Positions 1-5,628 of a stretch of 7,101 nucleotides of DNA are shown here, in pieces; within the stretch, counting starts at the first letter, position 1; each line of letters opens with the position of its first letter. The stretch spans positions 1 through 7,101 of the forward strand of contig JASHVU010000672.1 in NCBI GenBank assembly GCA_030044455.1, read 5' to 3'. The position numbers were made by a program, and so were the translations under genes. The notes under the pieces are model-generated. The model did not search any database. It saw only the letters and a list, made by a program, of their open reading frames with translations, and was not told the DNA's origin. The stretch comes from Acidobacteriaceae bacterium. GTDB lineage: Bacteria > Acidobacteriota > Terriglobia > Terriglobales > Acidobacteriaceae.

Positions 1-2
1 CC

Positions 3-995
3 AGCTTCCTGTTCAATAACCTGGTGCTGCTGACGGCCTGCTTCGTCATTCTATGGGGAACGCTCTTCCCGATTATTTCGGAGTACGTGGTGGGGAACAA
101 GGTGACTGTGGGCGCACCCTGGTATAACCGCGTGGCGGTGCCTATCGGGCTATTCCTCATCTTGCTTACCGGCGTGGGGCCACTGCTGCCTTGGCGCGCT
201 GCTTCGCTCAAAAGCATCAAGAAAAACTTCGTCCTTCCCGTGGTTGCCTTGTGGGTTACGGTGATTGTTTGCCTGGCAGTTGGCGTCAGGCCGTGGACCG
301 GTGGGCAGTTCTCGTCGGGCAGCTTTTATGCGCTGGTTGACTTTGCCGTATCCGCCGCGGTGCTCACCGCCATCATTTCGGAGTTCCTGCGCGGCGCAAC
401 TGTCATCTCGCGGCAAACGGGCCGCAATCTGTTTTCATCCGTCTTGCTGCTGACCCGCCGCAACACCCGCCGTTACGGTGGCTACTTGGTGCATATCGGC
501 GTCGTGGTCGTGGTGATCGGCCTGGCTGGCTCGGCCTTCAACCGCAACGTCGAAAGCGAACTGGCAGTTGGCGACCAATTGCATATCGGCCCCTACCAGC
601 TTGACTGCACAGGCTTCACACAAGACTCCAACGCACTCTACAACTCCGAGTACGCCATGTTGAATGTCTCTAAGAGCGGCAAATACCAGTTCCAGATGCT
701 GCCCGAAAGGCGCGTTTACCTGTCTGAAGGCCAGCCGGAGACGATGGTTTCGATTCACTCGACTCCTGAATGGGATTTGTACGTCGTCTACGAAGGCACT
801 AACCCCGATACCGGGCACCCCATCATCAAGGCGATTCTGAACCCGCTGGTGAGCTGGATCTGGGCCGGACTGGTGGTGATCGTTTTGGGCACCTTTATCG
901 CGTTGGTTCCGAGCATTACTCCGGCAACCGCGGCGCTAAAGGTCCCGGCTGCGCGTGTCATACCCGCAGAGCCCATTCTGAAAGGGGGCGACTAA
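3..995 (+). CDS. ccmF: Cytochrome c haem lyase subunit CcmF, C-terminal part (5' truncated by window)
   Basis: CcmF is a multi-spanning inner-membrane protein that, with CcmH, attaches haem delivered by CcmE to the CXXCH sites of apocytochromes c on the periplasmic side (known for the family). The reading frame is already open at base 3 and starts outside the window; the first GTG (24) is an internal Val. About 330 residues are visible, roughly the C-terminal half of a 600-650 aa protein, so the WWD haem-handling domain lies upstream. Counting from the codon at 24, I see the family stretch VILWGTLFPIISE (8-20), membrane segments near 39-56, 70-87, 104-120, 153-170 and 273-293, and RYGGYLVHIGV (150-160). 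In that last motif H157 matches the conserved C-terminal transmembrane haem-b ligand histidine. PERRVYLSEGQPET (227-240) and NPLVSWIWAGL (273-283) are also typical. A roughly 27-residue Ala/Pro-rich tail follows the last helix. The stop overlaps the ccmH start (TAATG), suggesting translational coupling. Confidence 0.93.
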   Translation, partial: SFLFNNLVLLTACFVILWGTLFPIISEYVVGNKVTVGAPWYNRVAVPIGLFLILLTGVGPLLPWRAASLKSIKKNFVLPVVALWVTVIVCLAVGVRPWTGGQFSSGSFYALVDFAVSAAVLTAIISEFLRGATVISRQTGRNLFSSVLLLTRRNTRRYGGYLVHIGVVVVVIGLAGSAFNRNVESELAVGDQLHIGPYQLDCTGFTQDSNALYNSEYAMLNVSKSGKYQFQMLPERRVYLSEGQPETMVSIHSTPEWDLYVVYEGTNPDTGHPIIKAILNPLVSWIWAGLVVIVLGTFIALVPSITPATAALKVPAARVIPAEPILKGGD

Positions 996-1522
996 TGGCG
1001 ACTCCGTCGCGCTTTATTTTTTGGACGAGATTCGCAGAAGTTGCGATTCTCGCAGTCGCTGTCTGTTTCTCGCTCGGAGCCAGCAGCCCAGCCTCTCGAA
1101 TCAGCGATCTCGACCACCGCCTGATGTGCCAGTGCGGATGCGCGCAGTTGCTGGGCGAATGCGATCACGTAGGCTGCCCCGATCGGGACAAGGAGCTGGC
1201 TGACCTGAGTGCCGACATTTCTTCAGGTATGACCGACCAGCAGATCTTTTCGGAATTCACCGCCAAATACGGCGCTGTCGTGCTGGCCGCGCCTACTACG
1301 CACGGCTTTGACCTTGTAGCATGGATCGCCCCGTTTGCCGTCTTTGGTGCGGCTCTGCTGGGCACAATCCTGCTGGTACGGCGCTGGTCGGGAGTTTCAA
1401 TTGGGCGAGTTCAGGCTGTCGCAACAGGCGCCGATCTGGCCGCGCTTGACCCGGCAGAACGCGAGCGCCGCGAGCGCATCCGTCGCGAGACCGGAGTGGA
1501 TGGAGGGGAGTTTAAGCAATGA
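995..1522 (+). CDS. ccmH: Cytochrome c maturation protein CcmH/CycL-like thiol-redox subunit
   Basis: CcmH is a membrane-anchored periplasmic thiol protein that keeps apocytochrome CXXCH cysteines reduced and works with CcmF (family knowledge). The 175 aa product has an N-terminal hydrophobic segment (about 13-30, signal or anchor), a small helical redox domain (about 35-100) and a second membrane helix (108-128), followed by a charged tail. The active-site region reads LMCQCGCAQLLGEC, with Cys at 45, 47, 49, 56 and 61. The usual LRCxxC becomes a C-x-C-x-C cluster plus two further cysteines, so the fold assignment is firm but the exact redox pair is unclear. DRDKELADL and the segment SGMTDQQIFSEFTAKYGAVVL (78-98) match the family. 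The start ATG overlaps the ccmF stop by one base, and an AAAGGGGG ribosome-binding site lies at 981-988. No ccmG-like thioredoxin gene sits between ccmF and ccmH. Confidence 0.9.
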   Translation: MATPSRFIFWTRFAEVAILAVAVCFSLGASSPASRISDLDHRLMCQCGCAQLLGECDHVGCPDRDKELADLSADISSGMTDQQIFSEFTAKYGAVVLAAPTTHGFDLVAWIAPFAVFGAALLGTILLVRRWSGVSIGRVQAVATGADLAALDPAERERRERIRRETGVDGGEFKQ

Positions 1523-1797
1523 CCGAGAGCCAGGGGATAGTTGCGGGATTCATGCTGTTGATCGCACTGATGGTTTACACCTTCTGGCCTGAGAATGCCT
1601 TTGCCAGCCAGAAAGAAAAGACGCGACTCGATTTCCTTCTCGAAAGGAAAGAACAGCTCTATGAGAACCTGCGGGATTTGAACTTTGAGCACCGCGCCGG
1701 AAAGTATCCGGAAGAGGACTTCCAGGCGCAGCGCTTGCTGCTCGAAAACGAAACCGAACAACTGCTGGCAGAGATCGACAGGCTGCAACGAGCGTAA
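1519..1797 (+). CDS. Short CcmI-like membrane protein of the ccm operon
   Basis: The product is 92 aa with one N-terminal membrane helix (about 7-24, GIVAGFMLLIALMVYTFW) followed by a highly charged helical, probably coiled-coil region (31-91). This matches only the N-terminal part of CcmI/CycH, which holds the apocytochrome chaperone; the periplasmic TPR domain of proteobacterial CcmI is absent. The stretch LRDLNFEHRAGKYPEEDF (51-68) resembles the conserved 'D..fE...GkiseeeY' helical hairpin of CcmI N-termini. The ATG overlaps the ccmH stop (ATGA, 1519-1522), and a purine-rich Shine-Dalgarno GGAGGGGAG lies 8 nt upstream (1502-1510), so the start is secure and coupled to ccmH. The role is inferred from operon position and topology: a partner or stabiliser of the CcmF/CcmH haem lyase. 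I leave the gene symbol blank because the TPR half is missing. Confidence 0.8.
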   Translation: MTESQGIVAGFMLLIALMVYTFWPENAFASQKEKTRLDFLLERKEQLYENLRDLNFEHRAGKYPEEDFQAQRLLLENETEQLLAEIDRLQRA

Positions 1798-1800
1798 AGG

Positions 1801-1828
1801 CAGTGATCAGTTGTCAGTGGTCAGGAAA
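1801..1828 (+). repeat. Heptamer-periodic repeat tract 1, (C/T)AGNNNN type
   Basis: Four consecutive 7-mers, each beginning with CAG: CAGTGAT at 1801, CAGTTGT at 1808, CAGTGGT at 1815 and CAGGAAA at 1822. The first begins exactly 3 nt after the CcmI-like stop codon. The tract lies inside the frame of a GTG (1803) upstream of the next gene, where it would encode an implausible leader, so it argues for the downstream ATG at 1872. It belongs with the tracts at 3197-3238, 4422-4449 and 5601-5628. Confidence 0.75.
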
Positions 1829-1871
1829 GACCGAACAGCGTCCAGTAAGGATAGAGAGAAGACGACACGAA

Positions 1872-3131
1872 ATGAAATCGAACCGAATTCTTACAGCCAT
1901 TTTTGCGTTCAGCTTTCTGGCGGTTGCGGCCGCATCACACGCCGCCCCGGTTTCAGGCACCGTTACCGACAAGACCACCGGCAAACCTGCCGCGGGCGAT
2001 ACGGTGGAGTTGCTCGACGTGCAGGCTTCAATGGGAGCCGTTGCCCACGCCACAACCAACGCGCAAGGCCATTACACTTTGAACACGCCGGGCGCCGGGC
2101 CCTATCTGATTCGAGTCACTCACCAGGGCGCGCCTTACTTTATCGCCGCGCCTCAGGGTCCTGGACCAGGCGATGTATCGGTCTTTGACGTTGCGCAAAA
2201 GGTGCAGGGCGTATTCATCGAAGCCGACATCATGGAGATGGAGACCGATCCCAGTGGCCAGCTCACTGTGAGTGAGCGCTGGCTGGTACATAACACCAGC
2301 GCGCCCCCTACTACCCAGTGGAGCAAGCGATCGTTTGAGATCGTGCTCCCCGATGACGCACAGGTACAGGACAAGCAGGCGCAACGACCCAACGGCCTGC
2401 CCACCTCGCTGACCCTCGATCCCGATGGTCCCAAAGGCCACTACTCGTTTAACTTCCCCATCCAACCTGACGATGGCGACAAGGATACGCAGTTCCAGGT
2501 CACTTACACGCTGCCTTATTCGAACGGCAAACTCGACTTCAAAACTCTAGTCACGCTGCCTGCAGATAATGTGGCGGTCATACTACCCAAGTCAATGAGC
2601 TTGAATGGTTCCGATTTCAGGCCGGTCAACAGCGACCCTGGCGTCCTTACATTCCTGGCAAAAAACGCCGCGCCGGAAAAAGTCCTGGCGTTCACGATTT
2701 CGGGTACCGGGTCGCTGCCCCGCGATCAGCAGGGCGGCCAGGCCGACACCGGACAACAGTCAGCCCCGAGCAATCAGCCGGGTGGCGGTATCGGCGCGCC
2801 TATCAACACCCCCAATCCGCTAAGCAAGTACACTTGGTGGATTCTGGGCGGTCTAGCGCTGATCCTTTTTGCCGCGGCGGCATTCCTGTTGCGCAAACCC
2901 GCGGGCGCAGTCGCATACGCACCGGTGCAGGGTGCAGTTCCAGGCCCGCAGCCCGCGACAGTTTACGCGCCAACGCCGGCGAACAAAAATGTTGCACTGC
3001 TCAGCGTTTTGAAAGATGAAATGTTCGAGATCGAGAGCGAGCACATTGCTGGATCCCTCTCCAGTTCCGAGTACGCCGAGCAGAAGGCGGCGCTCGAGAT
3101 TGTTCTCAAACGTGCTCTGAAAAAGAAGTAG
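1872..3131 (+). CDS. Secreted, membrane-anchored protein with carboxypeptidase-regulatory-like domain
   Basis: I recognise the architecture, not a specific function. From the ATG at 1872 the product is 419 aa. It has a signal peptide (1-24: KSNR, a hydrophobic core, then ASHA|AP) and a carboxypeptidase-regulatory-like (Ig/prealbumin) beta domain at about 26-90, with the usual VSGTVTDKTTGKPAAGDTV opening and AQGHYTL. A beta-rich extracytoplasmic region spans about 100-280. A Gln/Gly/Pro-rich linker (284-316), a single membrane helix (321-340), a Pro/Ala linker and a charged helical tail (373-419) follow. That tail (FEIESEHIAGSLSSSEYAEQ) resembles the helical part of the preceding CcmI-like protein. 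An in-frame GTG at 1803 would add 23 polar residues before the signal peptide and runs through a repeat, so I reject it. The ribosome-binding site is weak (GAGAGAAG, about 1854-1861). The gene lies 74 nt after the ccm genes, so co-transcription is plausible. A role in envelope or cytochrome assembly is inference. Confidence 0.85.
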   Translation: MKSNRILTAIFAFSFLAVAAASHAAPVSGTVTDKTTGKPAAGDTVELLDVQASMGAVAHATTNAQGHYTLNTPGAGPYLIRVTHQGAPYFIAAPQGPGPGDVSVFDVAQKVQGVFIEADIMEMETDPSGQLTVSERWLVHNTSAPPTTQWSKRSFEIVLPDDAQVQDKQAQRPNGLPTSLTLDPDGPKGHYSFNFPIQPDDGDKDTQFQVTYTLPYSNGKLDFKTLVTLPADNVAVILPKSMSLNGSDFRPVNSDPGVLTFLAKNAAPEKVLAFTISGTGSLPRDQQGGQADTGQQSAPSNQPGGGIGAPINTPNPLSKYTWWILGGLALILFAAAAFLLRKPAGAVAYAPVQGAVPGPQPATVYAPTPANKNVALLSVLKDEMFEIESEHIAGSLSSSEYAEQKAALEIVLKRALKKK

Positions 3132-3148
3132 AGTATTGCGATTTGCTT

Positions 3149-3181
3149 TGGCCTGCGGCTGCAATCCGCAGTTGCAGGCCA
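3149..3181 (+). terminator. Strong hairpin after the carboxypeptidase-regulatory-domain gene (possible terminator)
   Basis: Bases 3149-3162 pair with 3168-3181 in a continuous 14-bp stem closed by an AATCC loop. It starts as TGGCCTGC against GCAGGCCA (8 perfect pairs), then two G-U wobbles and four more Watson-Crick pairs. It begins 18 nt after the stop at 3131. No T-run follows (CCGGCAGG comes next), so it is not a textbook intrinsic terminator. It could instead protect the 3' end of the mRNA or be Rho-associated. The two G-U pairs form only in + strand RNA, which fits a role in the upstream transcript. Confidence 0.5.
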
Positions 3182-3196
3182 CCGGCAGGCTCGTTT

Positions 3197-3238
3197 GTCT
3201 CAGATCCCAGATCTCTGCTCTCTGATCCCTGATCCCTG
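3197..3238 (-). repeat. Heptamer-periodic repeat tract 2, reverse orientation
   Basis: Read on the minus strand from 3238 leftward there are six exact 7-nt periods: CAGGGAT (from 3238), CAGGGAT (3231), CAGAGAG (3224), CAGAGAT (3217), CTGGGAT (3210) and CTGAGAC (3203). On the + strand this appears as repeated ATCCCTG-like units. It fills most of the gap between the hairpin and the DUF4149-type gene. It closely matches tract 3: both open with CAGGGA(A/T) and end with CTGAGA(A/C). Confidence 0.8.
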
Positions 3239-3241
3239 TTG

Positions 3242-3247
3242 TATCCT
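3242..3247 (+). promoter_or_regulatory. Possible -10 box giving a leaderless transcript
   Basis: TATCCT within the sequence TTGTATCCT sits directly after repeat tract 2 and ends 6 nt before the ATG at 3254. A transcript starting the usual 6-7 nt downstream would begin at or next to the A of that ATG. No convincing -35 hexamer is visible about 17 nt upstream, as that stretch is repeat sequence. The same TTGTATC string recurs after tract 3. This is a weak motif match and the call is inference. Confidence 0.25.
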
Positions 3248-3253
3248 TCCCCC

Positions 3254-3745
3254 ATGAAGACCCTGCTTCGCACGTTGCTTTATCTCGCGCTGATTGTCTG
3301 GCTCGGCGCCGAGATCTTTTTCCCCGTCGTTGCAGCAATAGCCTTTACGACATTGCAGCCCGACACTCACGCTGCCGGCACAATCGTCGGCCACCTGCTT
3401 CGCATTCTGCACGGCACAGGATTAGTTTCAGGCGTTGTCCTGCTGGGCCTGCTGGCACTGGCTCCCGCGTGGAACATCTACAGGCCGCGTAACGTTGTGG
3501 CGCCGATGATTCTCGTGGTGCTGATGATTGCCTGCACGGCGCTTTCGCAATACGTCATCATTCCAGCGATGGAGCATGACCGCATCGCGGCCGGCGGCGC
3601 AATCGACACCGGCGATCAGTCAAACCAATACACCGCCGATTTCAACAGGCTCCACAACCGCAGCGAACATGTGGAGATGGTCATCCTGCTTTTGGGCTTG
3701 GGAACCGTGGTGACTTTAGCATGGGCTGAAACTGCGCGCCCGTAG
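3254..3745 (+). CDS. DUF4149-type four-helix membrane protein
   Basis: The product is 163 aa with four predicted membrane helices (about 5-30, 46-70, 82-103, 136-157). The pattern fits the DUF4149/TMEM205-like family: an N-terminal helix with WLGAEIFFPVVAA (16-28), a second helix preceded by HLLRILH, and the signature FNRLHNRSEHVEMV (130-143) just before the last helix. The family has no firmly established biochemical role, so I assign none. I chose ATG 3254 because it directly precedes the hydrophobic helix (MKTLLRTLLYL). A TTG at 3239 would add only MYPSP and lies at the edge of the repeat tract. Upstream of the ATG is pyrimidine-rich (CCTTCCCCC) with no Shine-Dalgarno, so initiation may be leaderless. 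The next gene follows after 28 nt and is probably co-transcribed. Confidence 0.8.
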   Translation: MKTLLRTLLYLALIVWLGAEIFFPVVAAIAFTTLQPDTHAAGTIVGHLLRILHGTGLVSGVVLLGLLALAPAWNIYRPRNVVAPMILVVLMIACTALSQYVIIPAMEHDRIAAGGAIDTGDQSNQYTADFNRLHNRSEHVEMVILLLGLGTVVTLAWAETARP

Positions 3746-3773
3746 GGCGCACGCTCGTGGAGGCGCACCTGAT

Positions 3774-4388
3774 ATGGGACGCGAAGCCAACTGCATCTGC
3801 GAAGTGAACGGCCAGTCAGCCCGGGTGAAGGCGCTCATCGAGTCTCCTGAGTTGATTCTGCGCGGCGAAATCCGTCAACGAATTCCGCTCGCAAAAATCA
3901 CCGATCTCAAAACCGATGGCCCGTTTCTTCAATTCAAGTTCGGAGCTGAGAAATTCGCTCTGGCTCTCGGAGCAGAAACCGCATCCAAATGGGTCCAGAC
4001 CTTGCGAAAGCCTGCGCCGACACTCGCCGCGAAACTCGGCATCACTTCAGACTCCACAATAATGACGATTGGCAAGGTTGACGACGAGGTCCTTCGCAGC
4101 GCCCTCTCTGAAGGACAAATTACGCCACACGGCAACGTCGATGTCATCGTCGCCTGCGTCAATACGCGCGCCGAACTCGAGTCCGCGTTTGAACGCTCGC
4201 TAAAGCTGGTCCTCGATGGCACGTCACTCTGGATCGTTTATCGAAAAGGCAAAGGGCACGCCATCAACGAGAGCGATGTGCGCGAAACCGGCCTTGCGGC
4301 GGGCATTGTGGATGTGAAGATCGCCGCTGTCTCCGGACTGCTGACTGGACTGAAATTTTTAAGGCGCAGGACAGCAGGTAAGAGTTAG
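3774..4388 (+). CDS. Two-domain hypothetical protein with DUF3052-like C-terminal domain
   Basis: The product is 204 aa, soluble, with no signal peptide or membrane helix. The N-terminal part (about 5-80) has a strand-rich pattern: CEVNGQSARVKALIES, ELILRGEIRQRIPLAKITDL, then FLQFKFGAEKFALALG and a helix ETASKWVQTLRKP. It reads like a small PH-like beta barrel capped by a helix (inference). The C-terminal part (85-198) starts AAKLGI and contains DVIVACVN, LKLVLDGTSLWIVYRKGKG, then SDVRETGLAAGIVDVKI and TGLKFLRRR. That order matches the DUF3052-type layout of 'leaden strand, W-[IV]-x-[YW]-x-K-x-x-G, then glycine-valine-D-[VT]-K, and a final G-hydrophobic-K/R-hydrophobic-RR'. No catalytic residues stand out. 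Start: GGAGG at 3759-3763 lies 10 nt before ATG 3774. The gene is 28 nt downstream of the DUF4149-type gene, suggesting an operon. Function is unknown. Confidence 0.78.
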   Translation: MGREANCICEVNGQSARVKALIESPELILRGEIRQRIPLAKITDLKTDGPFLQFKFGAEKFALALGAETASKWVQTLRKPAPTLAAKLGITSDSTIMTIGKVDDEVLRSALSEGQITPHGNVDVIVACVNTRAELESAFERSLKLVLDGTSLWIVYRKGKGHAINESDVRETGLAAGIVDVKIAAVSGLLTGLKFLRRRTAGKS

Positions 4389-4421
4389 CTCCACAATCGC
4401 CATCATAGGCCCGCGCTGTTC

Positions 4422-4449
4422 TTCTCAGTCTCTTAGTCCCTATTCCCTG
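4422..4449 (-). repeat. Heptamer-periodic repeat tract 3, reverse orientation
   Basis: Read on the minus strand from 4449 leftward there are four 7-nt periods: CAGGGAA (from 4449), TAGGGAC (4442), TAAGAGA (4435) and CTGAGAA (4428). It lies in the 129-nt gap before ychF, closely resembles tract 2, and has the same TTGTATC string on its gene-proximal side (4453-4459). Confidence 0.7.
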
Positions 4450-4455
4450 TTCTTG

Positions 4456-4461
4456 TATCAT
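4456..4461 (+). promoter_or_regulatory. Possible -10 box for ychF
   Basis: TATCAT matches TATAAT at 5 of 6 positions, with TTG just before it (TTGTATCAT). No good -35 hexamer is seen at normal spacing; TTAGTC at 4433-4438 is poor. It would give a leader of about 50 nt carrying a short hairpin, GGCCG-TGCG-CGGCC (4488-4501), before the ychF start. The placement just after a repeat tract mirrors 3242-3247. Motif-level evidence only. Confidence 0.3.
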
Positions 4462-4517
4462 CGAAGAGGTCCATACGCTCGCTTTTGGGCCGTGCGCGGC
4501 CTCGAACGGAATCATCT

Positions 4518-5597
4518 ATGAAGACTGGCATTATCGGCCTGCCCCAGGTGGGCAAAACATCGTTGTTTAAGATTCTGACCAAGGCAAAGCTCGAGGAGCG
4601 CGGGTTTTCTCGCGAGGCGCACATTGGCGTCGCCCGGGTACCTGATGAACGGCTCGAGAAGCTTTCGGCACTCTACTCGCCGAAGAAGACCACATACGCG
4701 CAGGTGGAATACGTCGATGTGGCCGCAATCGGTCAGGAGGCGCTCAAAGAGACTTCATTTCTTACCAATCTGCGCAATGTTGACGCGCTGATTCACGTGC
4801 TTCGCGCCTTCGAGGACGATTCGATTCCCCATGTGGGGCCGATTGACCCCTTGCGCGACGTGAAGAACGTCGAGTTCGATCTGATGGTCAGCGATCTGAC
4901 GCAGATCGAAAAGCGCATCGAGCGCGTGGAGAAAGACCTGAAGAAAGCGCGTACCGGCGACCTGGAGCGCGAACATGCGCTGCTGCTGCGCTCAAAAGGG
5001 GCACTCGAGAAAGAGCAACCGCTGCGCGAGTTGGAAATGACTTTGGAGGAGAAAAAGCTCATTCGGGGCTTCATGTTCCTTTCGCAGAAGCCCATCCTGT
5101 ATGCGCTGAATATCGGCGAAAGCACGACACTGGGCCACGACCTGGAATCGGCCGTTGCGAAATTCAAACTTGAAGACGTAGCGAAGCGTGAGAACTCAGG
5201 CGCAACTGCAATCTGCGGAAAAGTCGAAGCCGAACTGGCGGAAATGGACGACGCCGAAGCCGGAGAATTTCTTTCGAGTTACGGTCTGCACGAGAGCGGC
5301 CTTGTAAGGCTGATCCGCAAGAGCTACGAGTTGCTGGGGCTGATCAGTTTTTTCACCGCCGGCGAGGACGAGTGCCGCGCGTGGACCGTGCCTTTTGGCT
5401 CCAGGGCGCCGCAGGCCGCCGGGGCCATCCACACCGACCTCGAGCACCACTTTATCCGCGCCGAAACCATTCGCTGGGACCAGTTACTTGAAGCAGGTTC
5501 AGAGGCTGCCGCTCGGGCCAAAGGCACTCTTCGACTGGAAGGCAAAGAATACTTGGTGCAGGACGGCGACGTGGTGCACATACGGCATAGCGGGTAA
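4518..5597 (+). CDS. ychF: YchF/Ola1-type P-loop ATPase with atypical switch regions
   Basis: YchF/Ola1 proteins are OBG-family P-loop NTPases that prefer ATP, bind ribosomes and act in translation and stress control (family knowledge). From ATG 4518 the product is 359 aa, close to the usual 363. Visible parts are P-loop GLPQVGKT (7-14), the switch/Walker B region EYVDVAAI (64-71), a helical coiled-coil insert (about 125-190), the G4-equivalent NIGE (198-201), where Ola1 proteins usually have NVNE, and a C-terminal TGS domain (about 275-357). The TGS domain includes GEDECRAWTVP, APQAAGAIHTDLE and a terminal GKEYLVQDGDVVHI. Oddities against E. coli YchF recalled from memory: the switch I segment FPFCTIEPN is replaced by FSREAHIG, the DxxG glycine is Ala, and the glycine-rich GASKGEGLG loop is missing. 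A TTG at 4485 would add 11 residues before the MKTGIIG start and is rejected. The ribosome-binding site is weak (ACGGA, 4506-4510). Confidence 0.92.
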   Translation: MKTGIIGLPQVGKTSLFKILTKAKLEERGFSREAHIGVARVPDERLEKLSALYSPKKTTYAQVEYVDVAAIGQEALKETSFLTNLRNVDALIHVLRAFEDDSIPHVGPIDPLRDVKNVEFDLMVSDLTQIEKRIERVEKDLKKARTGDLEREHALLLRSKGALEKEQPLRELEMTLEEKKLIRGFMFLSQKPILYALNIGESTTLGHDLESAVAKFKLEDVAKRENSGATAICGKVEAELAEMDDAEAGEFLSSYGLHESGLVRLIRKSYELLGLISFFTAGEDECRAWTVPFGSRAPQAAGAIHTDLEHHFIRAETIRWDQLLEAGSEAAARAKGTLRLEGKEYLVQDGDVVHIRHSG

Positions 5598-5600
5598 ATG

Positions 5601-5628
5601 CAGCTTTCAGCCTTTAGCTATTAGCTTG
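5601..5628 (+). repeat. Heptamer-periodic repeat tract 4, (C/T)AGNNNN type
   Basis: Four 7-nt periods: CAGCTTT at 5601, CAGCCTT at 5608, TAGCTAT at 5615 and TAGCTTG at 5622. Like tract 1 it reads on the + strand and starts exactly 3 nt after a stop codon, here that of ychF. Its internal bases (GCTTT/GCCTT) differ from those of tracts 1-3, so it may be a separate subfamily of the same kind of repeat. Confidence 0.65.

Noticed and set aside
435..818. Long minus-strand ORF inside ccmF
   Set aside because: Shadow of the well-supported ccmF frame; no start signal or family match.
1803..1871. GTG start for the carboxypeptidase-regulatory-domain protein, adding 23 residues
   Set aside because: It runs through heptamer tract 1 and puts a polar leader before a clear signal peptide; ATG 1872 fits better.
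3736..3750. Hairpin GCGCCC-GTA-GGGCGC across the stop codon of the DUF4149-type gene
   Set aside because: Short stem with a 3-nt loop, no T-run, and the next gene follows within 28 nt; not credible as a terminator.
4485..4517. TTG start for ychF, adding 11 residues
   Set aside because: YchF proteins begin directly before the P-loop strand, as ATG 4518 does; the extension has no family match.
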